DNA of 64,000 bases from Mitsuaria sp. WAJ17 (GTDB taxonomy: Bacteria > Pseudomonadota > Gammaproteobacteria > Burkholderiales > Burkholderiaceae_C): positions 124,001 to 188,000 of the forward strand of contig NZ_JACJUG010000006.1 of NCBI RefSeq assembly GCF_014174515.1, written 5' to 3'. The first letter of the stretch is position 1, and every line of letters starts with the position of its first letter. Below are positions 8,640-16,391 of the stretch, one piece after another. The notes beneath the pieces were generated by a model, which was given only the letters and a program-made list of their open reading frames with translations, ran no database searches and was not told where the DNA came from. The translations under genes were made by a program, and so were the position numbers.

Positions 8640-10520
8640 TCAGCCCATCAGCAGCGCATTCACGCGCTTCACATAGGCCGCCGGGTCCTCCAGCTGCCCG
8701 CCTTCGGCCAGCACGGCCTGGTCGAACAGAATCTGGGCAAGGTCGTCGAAGCGGTCACTGCCCTCGAGCTTCTTCACCAGCGCGTGCTCGGCATTGATCT
8801 CCAGCGTGGGCAGCGAGGCCGGGGCGGCCTGGCCGGCCTGCTTGAGGAGGCGGGCCAGGTGGCCGGACATATCGCCCTCCTCGACCACGATGCAGGCCGG
8901 CGAATCGACCAGGCGCGTGCTCACGCGCACGTCCCTGGCGCGGCCTTCCAGCGCGGTCTTGAGCTTGTCCAGCAGGGGCTTGAAGGCCTCGGCGGCCGCC
9001 TCGGCCTTCTTCTTTTCCTCTTCGTCCTGGAGCTTGCTCAGATCGATGGCGCCCTTGGCCACGGACTGCAGGGACTTGCCCTCGAACTCGTAGAGATGGG
9101 AGAGCATCCACTCATCGACACGGTCCACCAGCAGCAGCACCTCGATGCCCTTCTTGCGGAAGACTTCCAGCTGCGGGCTGTTCCGGGCGGCGGCGAGGCT
9201 GTCGGCGGTGATGTAGTAGATCTCCTCCTGGCCGTCCTTCATGCGGGCCACGTAGTCCGCCAGGCTCACGCCCTCGTCTGCATGGGTGGATGCGAAGCGC
9301 AGCAGCTTGGCCAGGCGCTCCTGGTTCTGGTGATCCTCACCCAGGCCTTCCTTGAGCACCTGGCCGAAGTCCTTCCAGAAGGCGGCGTACTTCTCGCGCT
9401 CGGCAGCGTCCTCGCTGTTGGCCAGGGACTCCAGCATGGACAGCACGCGCTTGGTCGAGCCCTCGCGGATGGCCTTCACGTCACGACTTTCCTGCAGCAG
9501 CTCGCGGCTGACGTTGAGCGGCAGATCGGCCGAGTCGATCACACCCTTCACGAAGCGCAGGTAGACGGGCATCAGCGCCTCGGCGTCATCCATGATGAAG
9601 ACGCGCTTGACGTAGAGCTTCACGCCGCCGCGCTTGTCGCGGTTCCAGAGGTCGAAGGGGGCCTTCTTGGGGATGTAGAGCAGCTGGGTGTACTCGCTGC
9701 GACCTTCCACGCGGTTGTGGGTGTAGGCCAGCGGGGCCTCGCTGTCGTAGGAGATCTGCTTGTAGAAGTCCTCGTACTGCTCCTGCGTCACCTCGCTCTT
9801 GCTGCGGGTCCACAGGGCGGAGGCCTTGTTGACGCTTTCCCACTGGTCGGTTAGCTGCTGCTCGCCCTTCTCGGCGTCCCATTCCTCCTTGCGCATCAGG
9901 ATGGGCAGGGAGATGTGGTCGGAGTACTTGCCGATGATGGACTTCAGGCGCCAGGTCTTGAGGAACTCCTCCTCGCCCTCGCGCAGGTGCAGGATCACGT
10001 CGGTGCCGCGCCCCGCCTTGGAGATGGCCTCGACCTCAAACTCGCCCGTGCCTTCCGAACTCCAGCGCACGCCCTCCTCCGCCTTCAGCCCGGCGCGGCG
10101 GCTTTCCACGGTGATGCGGTCAGCCACGATGAAGCCGGAATAGAAGCCCACGCCGAACTGGCCGATCAGGTTGGCGTCCTTCTTCTGGTCGCCCTCCAGG
10201 CGGGACATGAACTCGCGCGTGCCGCTCTTGGCGATGGTGCCCAGGTGGGCCACGGCCTCCTCGGCGCTCATGCCGATGCCGTTGTCGCTGATGGTGATGG
10301 TGCGAGCTTCGGCGTCAAAGCTGACGCGCACCTCCAGATTGGGCGCATCCTCGTAGAGCGCCGCATTGTCCAGGGCCTCGAAGCGCAGCTTGTCGCAGGC
10401 ATCGGAAGCATTGGAGACCAGCTCGCGCAGGAAGATCTCCTTGTTGGAGTACAACGAGTGCGTGACCAGGTGCAGGATCTGCTTGACTTCGGCCTGGAAG
10501 GAATGGGTGTGCTTGTCCAT
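8640..10520 (-). CDS. htpG: Chaperone protein HtpG (bacterial Hsp90)
   Basis: ATP-dependent Hsp90 chaperone acting as a cytoplasmic homodimer. 626 residues, normal length. The N-terminal GHKL ATPase domain shows [18 protein letters not shown] (catalytic Glu and the Mg-binding Asn), [17 protein letters not shown] and GQFGVGFYS. The middle domain carries [11 protein letters not shown] with the conserved arginine that contacts ATP. The C-terminal dimerisation domain ends [10 protein letters not shown]. The upstream spacer contains a very good RpoH promoter (10593-10620), so heat-shock control is expected. Confidence 0.98.
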   Translation of the reverse strand: MDKHTHSFQAEVKQILHLVTHSLYSNKEIFLRELVSNASDACDKLRFEALDNAALYEDAPNLEVRVSFDAEARTITISDNGIGMSAEEAVAHLGTIAKSGTREFMSRLEGDQKKDANLIGQFGVGFYSGFIVADRITVESRRAGLKAEEGVRWSSEGTGEFEVEAISKAGRGTDVILHLREGEEEFLKTWRLKSIIGKYSDHISLPILMRKEEWDAEKGEQQLTDQWESVNKASALWTRSKSEVTQEQYEDFYKQISYDSEAPLAYTHNRVEGRSEYTQLLYIPKKAPFDLWNRDKRGGVKLYVKRVFIMDDAEALMPVYLRFVKGVIDSADLPLNVSRELLQESRDVKAIREGSTKRVLSMLESLANSEDAAEREKYAAFWKDFGQVLKEGLGEDHQNQERLAKLLRFASTHADEGVSLADYVARMKDGQEEIYYITADSLAAARNSPQLEVFRKKGIEVLLLVDRVDEWMLSHLYEFEGKSLQSVAKGAIDLSKLQDEEEKKKAEAAAEAFKPLLDKLKTALEGRARDVRVSTRLVDSPACIVVEEGDMSGHLARLLKQAGQAAPASLPTLEINAEHALVKKLEGSDRFDDLAQILFDQAVLAEGGQLEDPAAYVKRVNALLMG

Positions 10521-10592
10521 GGCGTGAAAGCTTGAAAGTGTGGATGGGTGAGACTGGCGGCGCCCTCACCGTGCGCCGCCGTGCGTGAGGCC

Positions 10593-10620
10593 ATATGGGG
10601 ACGCCGTCGCCGGCTTCAAG
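10593..10620 (-). promoter_or_regulatory. Sigma-32 (RpoH) heat-shock promoter of htpG
   Basis: On the minus strand CTTGAAG (10620-10614), a 13-base spacer, then CCCCATAT (10600-10593). The consensus for E. coli sigma-32 is CTTGAAA and CCCCATNT with a similar spacer, so only one base differs. It sits about 73 bases before the htpG start codon and points at it. Confidence 0.82.
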
Positions 10621-10664
10621 AGCTGCGGCCGCGGAATTCGAACAGGGCTCATTACACTGCCCCG

Positions 10665-11270
10665 ATGCTCTACTGGTTCGACCTGGCCGGCGTGGCCGTC
10701 TTCGCCATCTCCGGCGCCCTGGCCGCCATGCGCGCGGGGCTGGACCTCTTCGGCCTGCTGGTGCTGGCCTCCATCACGGCAGTGGGCGGTGGCACGCTGC
10801 GTGACCTGCTGCTGAACCGTCATCCGGTCTTCTGGATGAAGGACAGCCGCTACCTCACCGTCATCGTGCTGGCCGCCCTGGCCACGCTCTTCACCGGCCC
10901 GCTGCCGCCCAGCGCGCTGCAGGCCCTGAAGATCGCCGATGCCGTGGGCCTGGCGGTGTTCGCCCTGTGCGGCGCCGAGATCGCCGAGGACTGCCACCTG
11001 CCGCCCGTGCCGGTACTGCTGATGGGTGTGCTGACAGCCACCGGCGGCGGCGTGGTGCGGGACCTGCTCAGCGGCCAGGTGCCCCTGCTGCTGCGCCAGG
11101 ACATCTACGCCACCGCCGCACTGACCGGCATCGCGCTGTACCAGTTGCTGCACCGCATCGGCATGAAGCGCGACCTGGCCTTCATGCTGGGCATGGCCAG
11201 CGTGGCTGGCCTGCGCCTGGCCTCCCTGCACTACGGCTGGCAGCTGCCGGTTCCGCAGTTGGGGGACTGA
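10665..11270 (+). CDS. TRIC/UPF0126-family membrane protein
   Basis: 201-residue inner-membrane protein with about seven hydrophobic helices, related to the YadS/UPF0126 family, whose fold matches the trimeric intracellular cation channels (TRIC) of animals. The two internal repeats each hold the glycine-rich kink motif: AVGGGTLRDLLL in the first half and ATGGGVVRDLLSG in the second, the pore-lining sequences of bacterial TRIC. A role as a cation channel is inferred from the family. The ATG at 10665 begins MLYWFDLAGVAVFAISGALA, the usual N-terminus; the longer open frame from 10548 crosses the htpG promoter and is rejected. Divergent from htpG. Confidence 0.88.
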   Translation: MLYWFDLAGVAVFAISGALAAMRAGLDLFGLLVLASITAVGGGTLRDLLLNRHPVFWMKDSRYLTVIVLAALATLFTGPLPPSALQALKIADAVGLAVFALCGAEIAEDCHLPPVPVLLMGVLTATGGGVVRDLLSGQVPLLLRQDIYATAALTGIALYQLLHRIGMKRDLAFMLGMASVAGLRLASLHYGWQLPVPQLGD

Positions 11271-11320
11271 GCACCGCCAGCAGCCGAGGCGGCCGGCCAG
11301 GCCAGCGGTCAGGGGCGACG

Positions 11321-11334
11321 GGGGTCAGGTCTTG
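11321..11334 (+). repeat. Exact copy of 14-bp repeat GGGGTCAGGTCTTG
   Basis: Lies between the convergent TRIC gene (stop at 11270) and the small orphan gene (stop at 11362). The copy is in plus orientation, opposite to the one at 8605. Confidence 0.85.
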
Positions 11335-11361
11335 AGCACCACGACCGCGCCGCCCAGCCGC

Positions 11362-11673
11362 TCAGAACGAGACGGCCAGCTTGGCCACGTCCACCTTGAC
11401 CAGTGCCTTGCTGAGGGCGCCGGAGGCGGCGCGGGCGAAGTCCAGCCCGAAGGCCGGATCGCGCAGGGCGGCCGCGCCGACGGCCGCCGCCACGCCCAGG
11501 ATCTTGTCGGCCAGCAGCACCTTGCCGGAGCCCCGCATGGGCTCGCAACCATGCTTGACGAACTGCTCGTCCAGCCACTGGCGCGCGGCGTCAAAGCTGA
11601 GTACCTCGGCCGCATCGACCGTGAGATGGACTTCCTCGCCGGGGCCGTACACGACCTGGACTTCACTGCGCAT
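11362..11673 (-). CDS. Hypothetical protein, 103 residues
   Basis: I do not recognise this protein. It opens MRSEVQVVYGPGEEVHLTVDAAEVLSFDAARQW in a reading frame with strong codon bias and no signal peptide. The N-terminal half looks alpha/beta; the second half (KVLLADKILGVAAAVGAAALRD, then SGALSKALVKVDVAKLAVSF) is alanine-rich and probably helical. The start has AGGAGG about seven bases upstream on the minus strand, which supports it as a real gene. It lies 41 bases downstream of the aroG... side of the map: its start is 41 bases from the aroG stop, on the same strand, so it may be read from the aroG transcript. Function unknown. Confidence 0.65.
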   Translation of the reverse strand: MRSEVQVVYGPGEEVHLTVDAAEVLSFDAARQWLDEQFVKHGCEPMRGSGKVLLADKILGVAAAVGAAALRDPAFGLDFARAASGALSKALVKVDVAKLAVSF

Positions 11674-11714
11674 GGCTTGAGCCTCCTGTGGCCCCCATCC
11701 TAGCCGAGGGGGGA

Positions 11715-12854
11715 TCAGCCGCGAGACGCCTTGACGGCTTCGGACAACACCTCCAGCACGGCCAGCGAGTCATCCCAGCCCAGGCAGGCGTCGGTGATGC
11801 TCTTGCCGTATTCCAGCTTGGCGGGATCGTCCTTGCCCGGGGTGAACTTCTGGGCGCCGTCGTGCAGATGGCTTTCCACCATGACGCCGAAGATCTGCTG
11901 GCTGCCACCCGCCACCTGGGCACCGATGTCACGGGCCACCTCCAGCTGGCGCAGGTGCTGCTTGGAGCTGTTGGCGTGGGAGCAGTCCACCATCAGCGTG
12001 GTGTCCAGCTTGGCCGCAGCCAGATCCTTGCAGGCAGCGGCCACGCTCTGGGCGTCATAGTTGGGCGCCTTGCCGCCGCGCAGGATCACGTGGCAGTCCT
12101 TGTTGCCCTTGGTCTCGACAATGGCCACCTGGCCGTTCTTGTGGACGGAAAGGAAGTGGTGCGGGCGGGCCGCGGCCTGGATGGCGTCGGTGGCGATTTT
12201 GATATTGCCGTCCGTGCCGTTCTTGAAACCGATGGGCGCCGAGAGGCCCGAGGCCAGCTCTCGGTGCACCTGACTCTCGGTCGTGCGGGCCCCGATGGCG
12301 CCCCAGGAGATCAGATCACCGATGTACTGCGGCGAGATCACGTCCAGGAACTCCACCGCGGCAGGAAGCCCCAGGCGGTTGATCTCGAGGAGCAGTTGGC
12401 GGGCGATGCGCAGGCCCTCGTCGATGCGGTAGCTCTCGTCCAGGTAGGGGTCGTTGATCAGGCCCTTCCAGCCCACCGTGGTGCGGGGCTTCTCGAAGTA
12501 GACGCGCATCACGATCTCCAGCGTGTCGGCGTACTTCTGGCGCTCCACCATCAGGCGGCGCGCGTACTCCAGCGCCGCGGCCGGGTCATGGATGGAGCAG
12601 GGCCCAATGATGACCAGCAGGCGGTCATCCTTGCGCTGCATGATGCGGCGGATGGTCTGGCGCGTGCCCACCACCAGCTTCTCCATGGGCGTGCCGCCGA
12701 TGGGGAAGAAGCGGATCAGGTGCTCGGGCGGCGGCAGCGGGGTGATGTCGCGGATGCGCTCGTCGTCGGTCTGGCTGGTCTTGTCCTGGGGCGAGTACCA
12801 GCGCTCGGCCTGGTGTGCGGCAGACGACGAGGTGCTGGGGGTCTTGGCATTCAT
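11715..12854 (-). CDS. aroG: 3-deoxy-7-phosphoheptulonate (DAHP) synthase, AroG type
   Basis: Condenses phosphoenolpyruvate with erythrose-4-phosphate, the first step of the shikimate pathway. 379 residues from ATG 12852-12854 (MNAKTPSTSSS); a longer frame to 13079 runs through the leader and is rejected. Type I-alpha blocks are present: LLVIIGPCSIHDP, FEKPRTTVGWKGLINDP, IGARTTESQVHRELASG, FLSVHKNGQVAIVETKGN and VDCSHANSSK. The N-terminal extension of about 45 residues suits a feedback-regulated enzyme; which amino acid inhibits it cannot be read off reliably. The upstream region encodes a Phe-rich leader peptide and a terminator with eight Ts, so expression is probably controlled by transcription attenuation. 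Confidence 0.96.
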   Translation of the reverse strand: MNAKTPSTSSSAAHQAERWYSPQDKTSQTDDERIRDITPLPPPEHLIRFFPIGGTPMEKLVVGTRQTIRRIMQRKDDRLLVIIGPCSIHDPAAALEYARRLMVERQKYADTLEIVMRVYFEKPRTTVGWKGLINDPYLDESYRIDEGLRIARQLLLEINRLGLPAAVEFLDVISPQYIGDLISWGAIGARTTESQVHRELASGLSAPIGFKNGTDGNIKIATDAIQAAARPHHFLSVHKNGQVAIVETKGNKDCHVILRGGKAPNYDAQSVAAACKDLAAAKLDTTLMVDCSHANSSKQHLRQLEVARDIGAQVAGGSQQIFGVMVESHLHDGAQKFTPGKDDPAKLEYGKSITDACLGWDDSLAVLEVLSEAVKASRG

Positions 12855-12907
12855 GGTCAGGCTTTCTGCTTGTTCTGCTGAAGATTGGGACCGACGACGC
12901 AGGGGCG

Positions 12908-12940
12908 AAAAAAAACCGCCGGGGGAGGCCCGGCGGTTTT
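12908..12940 (-). terminator. Attenuator terminator in the aroG leader
   Basis: On the minus strand: CCGCCGGG (12936-12929), loop CCTCC, CCCGGCGG (12923-12916), then eight Ts (12915-12908). It lies 26 bases after the leader peptide stop and 53 bases before the aroG start. Its 5' arm is also complementary to CCGGCGG inside the leader ORF (12992-12986), which gives the alternative antiterminator pairing. Confidence 0.85.
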
Positions 12941-12966
12941 GGGAGATTCGTTGCGTGTCTGGTGGG

Positions 12967-13041
12967 TTACGCGTTCGCCTCTCCTCCGCCGGTGCGGTGC
13001 GAGAACCAAAAAAAGGCAAAGTAAAACTTCGGCGAGTGCAT
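12967..13041 (-). CDS. Phe-rich leader peptide of aroG (attenuator)
   Basis: 24-codon ORF from ATG 13039-13041 to TAA 12967-12969. Residues 6-13 are FYFAFFWF: five Phe, one Tyr and one Trp among eight codons. Such clustering is the hallmark of attenuator leader peptides such as those of pheA and pheST. Codons 17-19 (Thr-Gly-Gly) contain CCGGCGG (12992-12986), which can pair with the 5' arm of the downstream terminator. A ribosome stalled at the Phe run would leave this segment free to form the antiterminator; a ribosome reaching the stop would cover it and allow termination. The upstream ribosome-binding site is weak. TTGACG (13079-13074) and CAGTAT (13055-13050) upstream may be the promoter, which would put the transcript start almost at the ATG. 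Confidence 0.82.
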   Translation of the reverse strand: MHSPKFYFAFFWFSHRTGGGEANA

Positions 13042-13134
13042 GGTGGCGAATACTGCCTGTTGCGGCGTGAAGGCGTCAAGCCCGGGCGTGTGGCGCGATT
13101 GTTGTCTCAGGGCCGCATCTTGTGTCGGGTCAAG

Positions 13135-14607
13135 TCAGGCAGTGCCGCCCACGGTCAGGCCGTCAATGCGCAGAGTCGGCTGGCCCACGCCCACTGGCAC
13201 GCTCTGGCCTTCCTTGCCGCAGACGCCCACGCCCGTGTCGAGGGCCATGTCATTGCCAATCATGCTGACGCGGGTCAGCGCGTCCGGCCCGTTGCCGATG
13301 ATGGTCGCGCCCTTGACCGGGTACTGGATCTGGCCCTTCTCGACCCAAAAAGCCTCGCTTGCCGAGAAAACAAACTTGCCGCTGGTGATATCGACCTGGC
13401 CGCCGCCGAAGTTGGTGGCGTACAGGCCCTTGTCGATGCTGGCGATGATCTCGGCCGGGTCCTTGTCCCCGCCCAGCATGTAGGTGTTGGTCATGCGGGG
13501 CATGGGCAGGTGGGCGTAGCTCTCGCGGCGGCCGTTGCCGGTCGGGGCCACTTTCATCAGGCGGGCGTTCATGGCGTCCTGGATGTAGCCCTTGAGGATG
13601 CCGTCCTCGATCAGCACATTGGCCTGCGAGGGGTGCCCCTCGTCGTCCACGTTGAGAGAACCGCGGCGATCGGCCAGGGTGCCGTCGTCCAGCACGGTGA
13701 CGCCCTTGGCGGCCACACGCTGGCCGATGCGCCCAGCGAAGGCGCTGGAGCCCTTGCGGTTGAAGTCGCCCTCCAGGCCATGGCCCACGGCCTCGTGCAG
13801 CAGCACACCGGGCCAGCCCGGGCCCAGGACCACGGTCATCTCGCCGGCCGGGGCCGGGCGCGATTCAAGATTGGTCAGCGCCGCCTTGACGGCATCCTCG
13901 GCGTAGGAGGCGATCATCTCGTCGGTGAAATAGGCCAGGCCGAAGCGGCCGCCGCCGCCGCCCGTGCCCACTTCGCGGCGATCACCCTGCTCGGCGATCA
14001 CGGTGATGGACAGGCGCACCAGCGGGCGCACATCAGCGGCCAGGGTGCCGTCGGCGCGGGCAATCAGCACCACGTCGTGCTCGGCGGCCAGGCCGGCCAT
14101 GACCTGCACGATGCGCGGATCCCTGGCGCGGGCCATGCGCTCGGCGCGCTCCAGCAGGGCGACCTTCTCGGCACTGTCCAGACTGGCGATGGGATCGGCG
14201 TCACCATACAGCGAGCGGCTGGCAGCAATCACCGGCTCGCCGGGCACCTTGACGCGGCGACTCTGGCCCGAGCCGGCAATGCTGCGCACGGTACGGGCGG
14301 CGTCCAGCAGGGCGTTCTCGGAGATGTCGTCAGAGTAGGCGAAGGCGGTCTTCTCGCCAGCCACGGCGCGCACGCCCACGCCCTGGTCAATGGAGAAGCT
14401 GCCGCTCTTGACGATGCCCTCCTCCAGACTCCAGCCCTCGGCGCGGGTGGTCTGGAAGTACAGGTCCGCGTCATCGACGCGATGCTCGGTGATCAGCCGC
14501 AAGGCCTTGGCGAGCGTCGCCTCGGTGAGGCCGAAGGGTTCCAGCAGCTGGCTGCGGGCGGTCGCCAGACGGGCGATGGTGGGTTCGCGCGAAATCATGC
14601 GGGCCAT
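13135..14607 (-). CDS. tldD: Metalloprotease TldD
   Basis: Subunit of the TldD/TldE zinc protease, which degrades unfolded peptides and matures modified peptides such as microcin B17 and also CcdA in E. coli. 490 residues from ATG 14607 (MARMISREP); ATG 14598 is an alternative three codons later. The catalytic helix is HEAVGHGLEGD (HExxxH type), followed by the domain-closing GVCGKEGQSVPVGVGQPTLRI, which supplies the distal Cys typical of TldD. TldE/PmbA is not in this window. The stop lies 94 bases from the aroG leader ATG on the same strand, so aroG promoter elements are in that gap. Confidence 0.95.
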   Translation of the reverse strand: MARMISREPTIARLATARSQLLEPFGLTEATLAKALRLITEHRVDDADLYFQTTRAEGWSLEEGIVKSGSFSIDQGVGVRAVAGEKTAFAYSDDISENALLDAARTVRSIAGSGQSRRVKVPGEPVIAASRSLYGDADPIASLDSAEKVALLERAERMARARDPRIVQVMAGLAAEHDVVLIARADGTLAADVRPLVRLSITVIAEQGDRREVGTGGGGGRFGLAYFTDEMIASYAEDAVKAALTNLESRPAPAGEMTVVLGPGWPGVLLHEAVGHGLEGDFNRKGSSAFAGRIGQRVAAKGVTVLDDGTLADRRGSLNVDDEGHPSQANVLIEDGILKGYIQDAMNARLMKVAPTGNGRRESYAHLPMPRMTNTYMLGGDKDPAEIIASIDKGLYATNFGGGQVDITSGKFVFSASEAFWVEKGQIQYPVKGATIIGNGPDALTRVSMIGNDMALDTGVGVCGKEGQSVPVGVGQPTLRIDGLTVGGTA

Positions 14608-14717
14608 TGTAGGAGCGCATCCCCCTGCTGCACCCATGCGGGCTTTCACCCCTTCTGGCGATGCACTCTTGCCTTCGCATCGGCAAGCTGAGCTTTCACC
14701 GTTCTTTACACGAGCAC

Positions 14718-14777
14718 TGTCACCGTCGGCGCAGAGGCCGGCGTTGTCACCTCACAGCCGGCGCAGTGCCGGTGACA
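14718..14777. promoter_or_regulatory. Three TGTCACC half-sites upstream of a small periplasmic protein
   Basis: TGTCACC at 14718-14724 and 14745-14751 in direct orientation (27 bases apart), and the inverted form GGTGACA at 14771-14777. The last two can pair as a 7-bp stem. They precede the start at 14814 and could be a regulator site or an RNA structure in the 5' leader; no known regulator is assigned. Confidence 0.35.
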
Positions 14778-14813
14778 CCCCCAGAAACCCAACTTCCTCC
14801 AAGGAGTGCCACG

Positions 14814-15173
14814 ATGAGCTTCTCGACCTCGATGACCCGCCTGATCACCGTTCTCGCCCTCGGCAGCGCTGCCGCCCTCAGCGCCCAGGCCCAGGAGCCG
14901 ACGACGCCGTCCACCCCGCGCGCCGACCAGCGCGAAGCCCGACAGCAGGCCCGCATCGCCCAGGGCGCCGCCTCCGGCACGCTGACCGCCCGCGAGACCC
15001 AGCGCCTTGAGCGGGAACAGGGCCGCATCAACCAGGCCGAAGCCAATGCCAAGGCCGACGGCACCGTCACCAAGCACGAGCGCCGCCGCCTGCACCGCAT
15101 GCAGGATGCCGCCAACAAGGACATCCACCACGCCAAGCACAACGCCAAGACCGCCAGCGCCCCGGGCAACTGA
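14814..15173 (+). CDS. Small secreted helical protein
   Basis: 119 residues with an AAGGAG ribosome-binding site nine bases before ATG 14814. A clear Sec signal peptide ends near ALSAQA|QEP (about residue 27). The mature part is charged and helical with two similar segments, QGAASGTLTARETQRLEREQ and AKADGTVTKHERRRLHRMQD. Each has the pattern x-G-x-(L/V)-T-x-x-E-x-x-(R)-L, suggesting an internal duplication. Similar small periplasmic proteins are common in Burkholderiales but have no assigned role to my knowledge. His, Lys and Asn are concentrated at the C-terminus (KDIHHAKHNAK), so metal binding is possible but unproven. Confidence 0.75.
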   Translation: MSFSTSMTRLITVLALGSAAALSAQAQEPTTPSTPRADQREARQQARIAQGAASGTLTARETQRLEREQGRINQAEANAKADGTVTKHERRRLHRMQDAANKDIHHAKHNAKTASAPGN

Positions 15174-15484
15174 TCTGCCTGGCGAGTGAATCGCTCGGTG
15201 TGGCGCTCGGTGTGGCGCTCGGTTGGCGCTCGGTGCTGCGCTGAACGAAGTGCCCAGTCACCGGCGCAGCGATCGGCCCGCTGGGTCACGACCTGAGCTA
15301 CGGGGCCGGCCACCGGGCCAGTTGCCAAGCCGTGGCGGCTGGGCAGGCGTCCTGTCCAGCCGCCCATTCTGCCGCCTCTCCATCGGTCGCAACAAAGCCC
15401 TTGACGGGGCCCTGTGCGCCGCGCCAAACCTTGGATCGCAAGAGCACCAGCCCCGCCATCGAAGGCCGCCCGGGCCCTGCGTCG
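15174..15484. other. Intergenic region before rsmI 3' end
   Basis: 311 bases with no convincing gene between the small periplasmic protein and the rsmI stop (convergent). It begins with a 12-bp tandem repeat (15191-15235). I looked for conserved RNase P RNA motifs, because structured RNA genes can sit near rsmI, and found none. No U-tract terminator is visible. Confidence 0.5.
15191..15235. repeat. 12-bp tandem repeat, about 3.8 copies
   Basis: Unit TGGCGCTCGGTG: one degenerate unit (15191-15200), full unit (15201-15212), an 11-bp unit (15213-15223) and a full unit (15224-15235). It begins 17 bases after the stop of the small secreted protein gene. Confidence 0.8.
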
Positions 15485-16375
15485 TCAGGCCTCGGCGGCC
15501 TTCTTCATCTGCAGGCCGGCGTCGTAGAGGCTGTTGCGCGGCAGGCCGCTGAGGTCAGTCGCAATCTGCACGGCCTGCTTGAGCGGCAGTTCCTGCAGCA
15601 GGCGCTCCAGCATGCGCGCCACCTCGGGCGGCAGCTCTTCGCTGGAGGCCTGCGGCGGCTCGGCATGCAGCACCAGCACGAACTCGCCGCGCTCGCGCTG
15701 CGGGTCAGCCGCCAGCCAGGCCGGCATGGCGGCCGCGGAAGCGGTGTGCACGGTTTCGAACTGCTTGGTCAGCTCGCGGCAGAGGCTCAGCGTTTGGGCA
15801 GGCGCCAGCTCGGCCAGCAGGTCCAGCAGATTGGCGATGCGATGCGGCGCCTCGAACAGTACCTGGCTCTGCGCCGAGCCCAGCAGGGCCTGCAGACGGG
15901 TGCGGCGCTCCTGGCCCTTGGGCGGCAGGAAGCCAGAGAAGGCAAAGCCCTGGGCCCGCGCATCCCCTGCCGCGCTCAGGGCCGTCACCACGGCCGAGGG
16001 TCCCGGCAGGGGCATCACGCGCAGGCCAGCCCGCTGCACTGCGGCCACCAGCACTGCGCCGGGGTCGGACACCGCCGGCGTGCCTGCATCCGACACATAG
16101 GCGATGCGCTCGCCCGCCTGGAGCCGTGCCACCAGCGCGGCCGAGGCCGACTGTTCGTTGTGCTGGTGCAGGCTGATCAGCGGCTTGTGCAGGCCCAGGT
16201 GATGCAGCAGATGACCGCTGACGCGCGTGTCCTCGCAGGCCACGGCGTCCACCAGCGCCAGCACATGCAGGCAGCGCAGGCTGACGTCCGCCAGATTGCC
16301 GATGGGTGTGGGCACCAGGTAGAGGGTGCCGGCAGGATACTGCTGGCCACCAGCCGCCGCGCGGGCGGCCTGCAT
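15485..16375 (-). CDS. rsmI: 16S rRNA (cytidine(1402)-2'-O)-methyltransferase RsmI
   Basis: SAM-dependent enzyme that methylates the 2'-O of C1402 in the ribosomal P site. 296 residues from ATG 16375 (MQAARAAAGG); an in-frame TTG at 16414 would add 13 residues but would overlap the divergent yraN start and has no ribosome-binding site. Family blocks: GTLYLVPTPIGNLADVSLR, ACEDTRVSGHLLHHLG, ISLHQHNE, AYVSDAGTPAVSDPG, PLPGPSAVVTALSAAG and FEAPHRI. It forms the divergent half of the rsmI / yraN-diaA-dolP cluster, with only 16 bases between the two start codons. Confidence 0.95.
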   Translation of the reverse strand: MQAARAAAGGQQYPAGTLYLVPTPIGNLADVSLRCLHVLALVDAVACEDTRVSGHLLHHLGLHKPLISLHQHNEQSASAALVARLQAGERIAYVSDAGTPAVSDPGAVLVAAVQRAGLRVMPLPGPSAVVTALSAAGDARAQGFAFSGFLPPKGQERRTRLQALLGSAQSQVLFEAPHRIANLLDLLAELAPAQTLSLCRELTKQFETVHTASAAAMPAWLAADPQRERGEFVLVLHAEPPQASSEELPPEVARMLERLLQELPLKQAVQIATDLSGLPRNSLYDAGLQMKKAAEA

Positions 16376-16391
16376 CAGCAAAGAGGCATCA

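Noticed and set aside
9940..9962. GCCAGGTCTTGAGG in htpG as another copy of the 14-bp repeat
   Set aside because: Only the AGGTCTTG part matches; the GGGGTC half is absent, so it is likely chance.
13120..13140. GGGTCAAGTCAGGC near the tldD stop as a repeat copy
   Set aside because: The order of bases differs from GGGGTCAGGTCTTG; it is only a rearranged look-alike.
15174..15484. Structured RNA gene (RNase P RNA) in the gap beside rsmI
   Set aside because: Looked for the conserved P4-region motifs of RNase P RNA on both strands and found none.
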